DNA from: Congeria kusceri
Taxonomy: Eukaryota > Mollusca > Bivalvia > Myida > Dreissenidae
Assembly: GCA_027627225.1 (NCBI GenBank)
Contig: CM051028.1
Span: 27,394,912-27,458,911 of the forward strand
Direction: 5' to 3'
Length of the DNA: 64,000 nucleotides
The notes under the pieces are model-generated. The model was not told the origin of the DNA and made no database searches. It was given only the letters and a program-made list of their open reading frames with translations. Of the stretch, positions 12,901 to 24,900 are shown piece after piece. A program made the position numbers and the translations under genes. Within the stretch, counting starts at the first letter, position 1. The number at the start of each line of letters is the position of its first letter.

Positions 12901-15900
12901 ATGAGGCCAGTTTTGACCCCAGGGGCATCATTTGAACAATCTTTGTAGAGGACCACTATACAATGTCACATACCAAATATGAAACCTCTAGGCCTTGCAA
13001 TTTCAGATAAGATTTTTAAAGTCAATTTGCTATTTAAGTCTATATCACCCATGTGACCCCGGGGTGTGGCCAGTTTTGTCCCCAGGGGCATCACTTTAAC
13101 AATCTTTGTAGAGGACCACTATACAATGTTACATACCAGATATGAAAGCTCTGGGCCTTGCGGTTTCAGAGAAGATTTTAAAAGTCATTTTGCTATTAAA
13201 GTCTATAACAACCATGTGACCCCCGGGATGTGGCCAGTTTTGACCCCAGGGGCATCATTTGAACAATCTTTGTAGAGGACCACTATACAAAGTCACATAC
13301 CTAATATGAAACCTCTGGGCCTTGCAATTTCATATAAGATTTTTAAAGTCATTTTGCTATTCAAGTCTATATAAACCATGTGTGCCCCTGGGTGTGGCCA
13401 GTTTTGACCCCAGGGGAATCATTTGAACAATCTTTGTAGAGGACCACTATACAATGTTACATACCAAATATGAGACCTCTGGGCCTTGCAGTTTCAGAGG
13501 AGTAGATTTTGAAAGTCATTTTGCTATTCAAGTCTATATAAACCATGTGACCCCGGGGTGTGGCCAGTTTTCACCCCAGAGGCATCATTTGAACAATCTT
13601 TGTAGAGGACCACTATACAATTTTACATACCAAATATGAAACCTCTGGGCCTTGCGGTTTCAGACGAGAAGTTTTTTAAAGTCATTTTGCCACTCAAGTC
13701 TATATAAACCACGTGACCCCGGGGTGTGGCAAGTTTTGACCCCAGGGGCATCTTTTGAACAATCTTAGGAGAGGACCACTACACAATGTTAAATAAATCA
13801 TGTGAGCCAAGGGGTGTGGCCAGTTTTGACCCCAGGGGCATCATTTGAACAATCTTTGTAGAGCACCACTATACAATGTTATATACCAAATATGAAACCT
13901 CTGGGCCTTGCGGTTTCAGAGGAGAAGATTTTTTAAGTCACTTTGCTATTCAAGTCTATATAAACCATGTGTGCCCCTGGGTGTGGCCAGTTTTGACCCC
14001 AGGGGCATCATTTGAACAATCTTTGTAGAGGACCACTAAACAATGTTACATAATAAATATGAAACCTCTGGGCCTTGCGGTTTCAGAGGAGAAGATTTTG
14101 AAAGTCATTTTGCTATTCAAGTCTATATAAACCATGTGACCCCCGGGGTGGTGCCAGTTTTGACCCCTGGGGCATCATTTGAACAATCTTTGTAGAGGAC
14201 CACTATACAATGTTACATACCAAATATGAAACCTCTGGGCCTTGCGGTTTCAGAGGAGAAGATTTTGAAAGTCATTTTGCTATTCAAGTCTCTATAAACC
14301 ATGTGACCCCCGGGGTGTGGCCAGTTTTGACCCCAGGGGCATCATTTGAACAATCTTTGTAGAGCACCACTATACAATGTTATATACCAAATATGAAACC
14401 TCTGGGCCTTGCGGTTTCAGAGGAGAAGATTTTTTAAGTCACTTTGCTATTCAAGTCTATATAAACCATGTGTGCCCCTGGGTGTGGCCAGCTTTGACCC
14501 CAGGGGCATCATTTGAACAATCTTTGTAGAGGACCACTAAACAATGTTACATACCAAATATGAAACCTCTGGGCCTTGCATTTTCAGAGGAGATTTTGAA
14601 AGTCATTTTGCTATTCAAGTCTATATAAACCATGTGACCCCGGTGTGTGGCCAGTTTTGACCCCAGGGGCATCATTTGAACAATCTTTGTAGAGCACCAC
14701 TATACAATGTTATATACCAAATATGAAACCTCTGGGCCTTGCGGTTTCAGAGGAGAAGATTTTTTAAGTCACTTTGCTATTCAAGTCTATATAAACCATG
14801 TGTGCCCCTGGGTGTGGCCAGCTTTGACCCCAGGGGCATCATTTGAACAATCTTTGTAGAGGACCACTAAACAATGTTACATAACAAATATGAAACCTCT
14901 GGGCCTTGCGGTTTCAGAGGAGAAGATTTTGAAAGTCAGTTTGCTATTCAAGTCTGTATAAACCATGTGACCCCCGGGGTGGTGCCAGTTTTGACCCCTG
15001 GGGCATCATTTGAACAATCTTTGTAGAGGACCACTATACAATGTTACATACCAAATATGAAACCTCTGGGCCTTGCGGTTTCAGAGGAGGAGATTTTGAA
15101 AGTCATTTTGCTATTCAAGTCTATATAAACCATGTGACCCCCGGGTTGTGGCCAGTTTTCACCCCAGGGACATCATTTAAACAATGTTTGTAGAGGACCA
15201 CAAAACAATGTTACATACCAAATATGAAACCTCTGGGCCTTGCATTTTCAGAGGAGAAGATTTTGAAAGTCATTTTGCTATTCAAGTCTATATAAACCAT
15301 GTGACCCCCGGGGTGTGGCCAGTTTTGACCCCAGGGGCATCATTTGAACAATCTTTGTAGAGGACCACTATAGAATGTTACATACCAAATATGAAACCTC
15401 TGGGCCTTGCGGTTTCAGAGAAGAAGATATTTAAAGTCATTTTGCTATACAAGTCTATATAAACCATGTGACCCCCGGGGCGTGGCCAGTTTGACCCCAG
15501 GGGCATAATTTGAACAATCTTTGTAGAGGACCACTAGAGGATGTCAGATATCAAATATGACAGCTCCAAGCCTTGTGGTTTCAGAGAAGTTTTCAGTTTT
15601 TAAATCTATTTTTAGCTCTGGTGACCTACATATGCAGCGGACCAAAACGATTTGAACAACTTTGAAAGAGGGTCACCCAATGATCATTTCTGTGAAGTTT
15701 CATGAAAATCTGCCAAGCGGTTTAGGAGGAGATGTCGATTATATGAAATGTTGACGCACGACCGACAAAAGACGATCACAAAAGCTCACCATGAGCACGT
15801 TGTGCTCAGGTGAGCTAAAAAGGGCATTCTCAAAACAAACACTGGTTCTATCCAGCAAAAGGACTTAGAAATGACTCAATCAGTTTCAATTTTGTGTTCC

Positions 15901-18900
15901 CAATAAAACAAGCTGAAATAACTAAGTTAAAACTTAACATATTAAAAGTTAGTCAAGAGACTTTTTTTTCAGGTATCTTGACAATCATCTACTTTTCATG
16001 CAACAAAGTCCAATATGTATACCAATAAATAACATGTTTATCCTGTTACACAACAAATACTATTGCAGACACGTAATTATAATGCAGAAAATGGCGAAAT
16101 GATTGTTTAAGAGGAATAAAATTAATTCAACTAATCCTACTCTCACCTTCCTGACGGAGGTTCTCTCTGCGGAGGATCGCGCCATGAGGATCTTCACGCC
16201 GTACATAAAGAGTTCCGAGAACCGCAGCAACTCCAGCGCCGTGCCAATGAACGCAGACGTGATGATGTAGTTGATGAAAAATGCACCGTTTCCAGACAGG
16301 AAGATGCAGCTGCCGATAAAAATGTGTTGTTTTTTCCTCAATTGTCAATGGATGTGTGATTAACCAGCAGAGCTCCAGATAAGAGCGGTATTTGTGTAAA
16401 TACCCTTTAAAATATTGCAAATACCCTTTAGAAATTGTAAATAGGGGGTACTAGTACCCTTTAGAAAGTGTAAATAGGGGGTACTAGTACCCTTTAGAAA
16501 TTGTAAATAGGGGGTACTAGTACCCTTTAGAAAATTAAAGTGGGGGTTATGGCTAACATTGAAAATGTTGCCAAAAACTTATTAACTTTGATATACAAGT
16601 TTCTTAATGTATCTAATTAAACACTGATAGTACTTTACAATATTAACATGCACATTTATATACTTCTTACTTAATAACATGGGATTAAAATACCATTATA
16701 GGCCCACTCCTATCTGAAGCTCTAAAAATACCCCTTTACGATTCTCCAATACCCTTTAAAACTGATGGTCCCTGGGTAAAATACCCTTTGACAAAAGAGG
16801 TCAGTGGGTACAGTACCCTTGAGCGTTAAACTTTATCTGGAGCCCTGATACCAGATTACTGTTTCCATGGTTTAAGCAGGTCTTTCATCGATTGACTGAT
16901 TGATTCAACTCAAGCCGCAGCTAACAAAAATGAAGCATTATTACTGACCGTGAATTAAACTTGCATTAAAGCAAACTGATTTTGTACCGTTTTGATCATA
17001 ATACTGGGGTCTTATTTCCAAAGCAAAACGAGATTCTGTGTTTGATAAACACACATGCCCCCAGTTGGTGCTGGGTAGCCCATTTTTAAGTCCAAATTAG
17101 GTCAAGGTCAAAGTGAGGTTGGGTGATATGGGTGGATTGGGAACGGTCAAAAGTAACAACTGAGTAAATATGGAAGTGTTGTAGTAAGCGGTGTTGGTGC
17201 TTGACGAAACGGTAAAATCTAGTTAACCAAGAAATGGCACTTTAGAATTATTATAAGTCCAAATTAGGTCTAGGTCAAAGTAAGGTTGGGTGATATGGGT
17301 GGATAGGGAATGGTCATAAGCAACAACTGTGTAAGTATCAAAGTGTTGTAGTAAGCGGTGTTGGTGCTAGACGAAACGGTAAATCTACTTAACCCTGTCA
17401 CGGACGGAAGGACGGAAAGACGAAAGGACGGACAGGACGATCACTATTTTATGCCTCCTGCATCAAGTGGAAGGTGCTGGGAGCATAAAAACATAAATTT
17501 CTTATAATCATAAATTCCTTAAGTCTGTGGCTTTTTTATGTCTAGGGTGATTTCCATTAAGACATACAGTCAAAATGCGATACTGCGAATCACGATACTA
17601 CGAAAAGACGGGATACTACGAATAAGGCTGTCGGTCCCATCCGTTTTTCTTATATGTTTAACTAACAAAAGATGCGATAGTACGAATTTGCGATACTGAC
17701 AAAGATGCGTTACTACGAACAAATTTTCCAGTCCCGTCATTATGTGTGCATTGAAATCTTAACCAATACTACGATTCATATTGTCAAGGAGACTTTTCGC
17801 ACCTTAATTCTGGATGAAGATTTCACACATCTATCGGGTCAGACACCTAGCCAGTTTGTTCGCATTATGCTCAAAGAAAGTTGTTACAGGTTTAGTTACA
17901 CCTAAAGCCAGTCTAAATGGTGCAGTGTGAGATTTGACTTAAAAACTTTTGCGTTTGCTGATAATATGATATTGCGAAATAGATTATTGTGCGCAGATTT
18001 TATACTTTAATTATATTTTTCTTTATAATGCGAACACATACACAAGTGTTTGTAAAATGTAATTAGCTAAATAAGTGCATTAATGTTTGTTAACGCTACG
18101 ACATGACATGCATAATAACACTTCATGTGAGAAGTAAACGTCACTACCGTAATTGCTTACAGATGCGATACTACGAAAAACGCGATACTATGAAAAACGC
18201 GATACTGCGGACAAATCCATGTCTTCCATGCCTTTTCGTACTATCGCGTTTCGACTGTATTCGTCTGATAGAGATTAGATGATATTTTACCACAGTTTTT
18301 TCATACTATTTATTAAATTTCAAAATTAAAATTCATTCCAAAATGTTCACTTAGGCATACTGTTAAGTTACGGTTTTTATTAATGGATACCATACCTACT
18401 TACTGTTACTCATCAACATTTATCTATTGATTAAAAGTACTGATTATTGCCATATCAATTATCTATAGCCTTATTTTTCTACATTACACTCACTCAAATT
18501 TTAACTCACAACAAGAAAACTGTTTTCTCATTGTTGTTATGGTAAATTTTGCTTTAAATGCAACAAAATTTATACGTACCCCCAGTTAATATTCTTCCCA
18601 TAGTCCCTCAGAAAGATGTCAAACAATGCACTGGCACTGAAAATGGAGAAAATATTGAACAAATGAAACTACAGATGGGAAATCTTTCTAATTCTCTTAT
18701 TGAATTAAAATACATAAAGCATACAGCAGTTGGTTGTGCTAAATACTATTCAAACAGCATGACAACTAAATTTTGTAATGTTTATGCATTTAACATGAAA
18801 GTATATTACTTTAAACGGACCTGTACACAGATTGGCAAATTGACAATTTTCAAAATGTGTGTCCTAGATCACAAACAGAAAATGACATTATATAAATTAT

Positions 18901-21900
18901 AAACAAGCAAAATAACACTTCTGACAAAGGAATATATATGAGGGGCGTCGTGGGAAAACCGGTATTAATGCATGTGCGTAAAGTGTCCTCCCGGATTAGC
19001 CTGTGCAGTCCGCACAGGCTAATCCAGGACGGCACTTTCCGCCGATAGAGGATTTATGTTTAGAATAGACTTCCTTGAAACAGAAAATACCATAAACGCA
19101 TAGCGGAAAGTACCGTCCTGGATTAGCCGGTGCGGACTGCACAGGCTAATCCGGGACGACACTTTACGCATATGCATTAAGACCGGTTTTCTCACGATGT
19201 GCCACATGTATATAGGAAATATAGTGTCGTTAATAGATACTCGTTAACTGAAATGGATAAATTATAAAGCATTTGTAAAGCTTTTCATCGAAATTGTGGA
19301 ACACAAGTACCACCTTCAAAGAGTTAAAAATTCACTGCTATTTAGTAAGTCAGAATGACCGAGTGGTTAGATCGTCAGTTTTTTTTTTCCCGCAGGTCGT
19401 AGGTTTGAGCCCAGGCGAAGGCAAGTTTTGTATTTACTTTTTGTTTTCCGTATTTAATATTTGTTATTTGTTAGTTCAGATGCTTCAGATTTTGCAGTTA
19501 AGAGATTTAATGGATTTTTTTTTCCAAAATACGTAAAATCTGTGAACAAGTCCCATGCTACTAAGTAAGGTACATGGTAAATTGCAACAAGATTCTGTGT
19601 TTTATCAACCCAAAAGCCCCCGGTTGGTGCTGGATAGCCCATTTTTTAGTCCAAATTAGGTCAAGGTCAAAGTGACGTTGGTTGATATGGGTGGATTGGG
19701 AACTGTCATAAGTAACAATTGTGTAAATTTCTAAGTGTTATAGTAAGCGGTGTTGGTGCTAGATGAAATGGTAAAATTATTAAAAGTCCAAATTAGGTAA
19801 GGTCAAAGTGAGGTTGGGTGATATGGGTGGATTTGGGATGGTCATAACCAGCAACTGTGTTAGTATCCAAGTGTTGTAGCAAGTGGTGTTGGTGCTAGAC
19901 GAAAAGGTAAAATCTTGTTAACCAAGAAACATCCCATTTGAATTATTCTAAGTGCAAATTAGGTCAAGGTCAAAGTGAGGTTGGGTGATATGGGTGGATT
20001 GGGAACGGTCATAAGTAACAACTGTGTAAATATACAAGTGTTGTAGTAAGCGGTGTTGGTGCAAGACGAAACGGTAAAATCTAGTTAACTAAGAAATGGC
20101 ACTTTTGAACTATTATAAGTCCAAATTAGGTCAAGGTCAAAGTCAAAGTGAGGGTGGGTGATATAGGTAGATTGGGGATGGTCATAAGCAACAACTGTAT
20201 AAGTATCCAAGTGTTGTAGCAAGCAGTGTTGGTGCTAGATGAAACAGTAAAATCTAGTTAACCAAGAAACAGCCCATTTGAATTATTCTAATTGCAAATT
20301 AGGTCAAGGTCAAGGTCAAAGTGAGGTTGGGTGATATGGGTGGATAGGGAATGGTCATAAGCAACAGCTAAGTAAGTATCCAAGTGTTGTAGTAAGTGGT
20401 GTTGGTGCTAGACAAACCGGTAAAATCTACTTAACCTTGTCACGGATGGACAGACGGACGGACGGACAGGACAGGACAATCACTATATGCCTCCCACATC
20501 AAAATGCCGGAGGCATAAAAACGTTCTTAACGCTTAGGCTGATTACTGTACAAAACTAAATAATAAGCATACCCACTTAAATCATCATAAATGATAATGT
20601 AATTACAAGCAACACAGTACAGGTAAATTAATATCACTCATTGCGTGCTTTAACTAAGAGAAAGTACCATATTTAATCTATGCTTTCGGACACTATGTTT
20701 TCGGACACCCTCAAAATCAGCAAAAATAATCATTTTTCGTGTCCTATGTTTTCAGACAAGGAATTAATTTAAATCGTCAAAAATAATGATTTTTCGTGTC
20801 CTATGTTTTCAGACAAGGAATTAATTTGCTATCTATGTTTTAGGATACTTCAAGAAAAGAAATTTATTTGCTATCTATGTTTTTGGGCCACTTTAAGGAA
20901 AGATATTAATTTGCAATCTATGTTTTTGGACACTTTAGTAAAGGAGCTGATTTGCTACCTTTGTTTTTGGACACTTAAAGAAAAGTAACTAATTTGCTGT
21001 CTATGTTTTTGGACAATTCCAGAAAAGGAATTAGTTTGCTATCTATGTTTTTCTGTCACTTTGAGAAAAGGAATTTATTTGCCATCTATTGGGCATGTAA
21101 AACCCATTTTAATGGCTTCAATATACCATCTTGTGTCATAAATAAACATATCCAGCGATAAACATACATGTAGATGATAAACATAGATAACTGTACTGAC
21201 AAAAGTGTCCCTTATTTGCAATTTTTACGACCTTAAAATAAAATATTTTAGATTCTATGTTACAGATTTCAAACAAATAATTTTTAGAGATTCAAAATTT
21301 TTCGACACTGAAGAAATAATAACAATTTTTAAGTGTCCGAAAACTTATATTAAATATGGTATGCTTAACTTCCGGATAAGCACCCATCAACGATATTACC
21401 TTGTGAGGCCCAGTGATGGCAGAATCAGAATCATCAACAGCAGGAAAACAAACGTCTTCTGCATCACAGCATGATGCTCAGAACTCCTACAACAACAACA
21501 GCAATATTTCAAATGGTGAGCCTTAAAACACACAAGACAAAATGTGTGTTTGTATTTTTGGAAAGAACACAAAGGACTGATTTACATATTCCACATTTCA
21601 AATAACTGCTTGGGATGGGGTGGGTATAAAATGGAATAGATTATAACATCGAGCCTGTCGCATGAAACCTGCAGACAACTTCTGCATGTGGTCTTTAAAT
21701 TTATACAAACAATGAAATAACATTCAGCGAAACTCTCCAATGTTGGTTAAGAACAGGCAATCATTATCATTAAATTAACTAATACAAGTAATATTTGATG
21801 TTCTCTTTAAGGCAATTTTTATTCACTCTTTTTCTTCACATTCATGTACACATTAGTCATGTCTTTTTTTCTTTTCTTACAATGATATTACTTGTACATA

Positions 21901-24900
21901 TAACAGCTTGTCCCTTAGACTGTGTATGCCTAAAAACTGAACAATGAAAGCCAATCATAGCTGATGTGTACCAACTCATTTCATTAGTCAATATTTTAGG
22001 TTAAGATAAATTTAAGATTGAGAAGTCAGGTCCAATGGACTGAGTAGTTATGGGCCCACGATATTAAATCATGGTCACTTTTTTGAACTGACCGTGTCCA
22101 GTGTCCCACAAACTGGTCAGCAAAGGCCACGACATTGGGCAGCAGGGCTGTGAAAGTCCACAGGAGCAAGGTGGGCAGAAACTGGATCAATAGGGCACTC
22201 TGCAACAGAAATAGAACATAGAACTAAACACATGAAAGTCCACAGGAGTAGGGTGGGCAGAAATTGGATCAACAGGGTACTCTGCAACAGAAATAGAACA
22301 TAGAACTAAACACATGAAAGTCCACAGGAGTAGGGTGGGCAGAAATTGGATCAACAGGGTACTCTGCAACAGAAATAGAACATAGAACTAAACACATGAA
22401 AGTCCACAGGAGCAGGGTGGGCAGAAATTGGATCAACAGGGTACTCTGCAACAGAAATAGAACAAACTAAACACATGAAAGTCCACAGGAGCAGGGCGGG
22501 CAGAAACTGAATCAACAGGGCACTCTGCAACAGAAATAGAACATAGAACTAAACACATGAAAGTCCACAGGAGCAAGGTGGGCAGAAACTGAATCAACAG
22601 GGCACTCTGCAACAGAAATAGAACATAGAACTAAACACATGAAAGTCCACAGGAGCAGGGTGGCAGAAACTGGATCAACTCTGCAATGGGAATACATGTA
22701 AATCACAGGACTGAACATACATGTATGAGGAGCATCAACAAGGAATGTGGAACAAATGATATTTGATGTGCTTTCTGAAACTACTTTACTTTTAAACAGA
22801 TCAAGCTAACTAAAGCACTAATTTGTGTAATAAAACAATCTTTGTTTGTTTGTTTGTTTGGATTTTTCGCCATATTCAACAGTATTTCAGTCATATAACG
22901 GCGGTCAGTTAATTTACTCACACTTTTCCTGGGTAAGCTGGTTTACCAGTACTAAGTGCTCACACTTATGCCAGTAACTGACAACTGCCCTACTTGAATC
23001 AGAGGTAGTGGGAGAATGGCCGTAGAATAAAACAATCTGAGTAACATAATGATATCATAGTATTCAAATGTCAAAGGTAATTATTGATGTTTCAAATAAA
23101 CTGGAAGTTAAAGGGACTTGTTCACAGTTTGGCAAAATGACAATTTTCAAAAAAATTGTCATAGATTCAAAAAAGAATGTATGCATTATATTCACACAAG
23201 CAAAATACCACTCCTGACTAAGAAAAATGTTAAAAAGATATGTTCGTTTATTTATAATCATCAATCGAAATTGGAAAAATAATAAAGCGTTTGTAACGCT
23301 TTTCATAGATAATTTAGCAAAAACGTGTATTACCGACATAGCGTTTAAACTGCCATCCAAAATCAAAAGCCTGCGTGGTGTAGTGGTAGCGCGTTAGATT
23401 TTGCTTCTAGGGGTCCCGGGTTCGAACCCCAGGGCAGGCACATTTTTTATTTTTATCTTTTTCCTTGTTATTATAATTATTTAAAACTATTCCAGATATG
23501 ACAGTTTTGTAAGTAAATTCATTTAATGACATTTTTCAAAAATACGAAAATCTGTGAACAAGTCCCTTTAAAACCATCTTATTACTTTAAAAAAATAAAT
23601 GTTATACAAACACCGGGATGTGGAAAAATAAGAATCTCCCCAACTAGATGGTGAGAAATTATTTAAATACTGGTACAACTAGGATCATACCCCAGTTTCT
23701 TCAATATATGCCTTGTAGTTCAGCTTATCCAGGTTGTTAAGGACGATGGCAGGCGTGGTGAAGAAGAACAACAGAATGATGACGAGGAAGTTGATCAGGA
23801 TGGTCCTCACCCACCGCCCCCACCCATACAGCTTCAGCTTTGCCCTGCAAATAAGTCAGAGAAAGCAGTGTGCACACTATCCTGATGGTGCAAAAATATA
23901 CCCTAATTCAATGAAAATCTAAATTTGACTATCTGGTATGTTTATAAGTGAAATTATATGGGACCATACAGCTTCTGCTTCCCTTTGCAGAGCAAAAGGT
24001 GTGCAGAATATCGTGGTAAGGCAGAACTTAGGACAAGAACAATGTACACAAGGGGCTACAGAAAAGGAGCAGGTAAGGCAAGCCAGATCAGCTCTTTCAC
24101 ATTCTTTAAAATAATTTGATAATTTCAGGTTGTTGTTTATATCTTAGTAATGCTTCTAATTAGCTTTTTTACCATGGTACCTTCATTTGTCATTGCATAT
24201 TGGCAAAAATACATTAAATTTCAAAAGAGATTCAACATTCCCCTGTTGACCAGCTCTGTGGGCTAGCAGGGGGAACCAACAGGAACAGCTGAACCCGGCC
24301 AGCTCAGTTGGTAGAGCGCTGGACTCTCAATCTGGGGTTTGTGAGTTCGAGCCCCAACCCGGTCACATAACTAGCGTGGGGATTGGTCATGAAATAATTT
24401 CAACGGCCATTATCCCCCTACCTCTGAGTAGGGCAGTTGTCAGTTACTGGCATAGGTATGTGCACTTAGTACTGTTAAACCGCTTAGATCGACTGAGCTG
24501 CCCAGGAAAAGTGTAAGTAGGTTAACTAACCGCAGTTATATGACTGCAATACTGTTAAATACGGCAAAAAATCCAAAGAAACCAACAAAAACACAGTGCA
24601 ACACCCTGCTATTTCGCTCTAGATATTTCTCTCACTGGTGCAACCCAAATTTAAAGGAACGTAAAATCAACTCTTTTTTGTTTTTCTTGTTTAATGTGAG
24701 ATTACTTTGGATTATGAATATTAGAAACATATAAATGTAAAGGTTATTTTGATAAATTATTATTATTTTCACATAACACAATTATAACTACAGTATGTAA
24801 CATATTTTATGTTGACAGCCTAGGGAACCTAACAATTTACATTTACGCTGTCTACATGTCGCTCCCAAAAACTGAAAGAGAGTAGCCGTCTGTAGACAAA

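Noticed and set aside
18558..18902. 114 aa plus-strand frame
   Set aside because: Antisense to TMEM63 exon 16 and running into an inverted-repeat element; the minus-strand exon with both splice sites explains the conserved part.
22187..22718. Three 60-68 aa frames with MCLVLCSISVAEYP-type repeats
   Set aside because: Frames through the exon 14-derived 82-bp array; they read the exon copy in one frame and then shift, so they are not independent proteins.
24294..24366. Functional tRNA gene (CTC anticodon)
   Set aside because: The acceptor stem does not close properly and the same head is fused to a shared 200-bp SINE body that recurs at 1927-2222.
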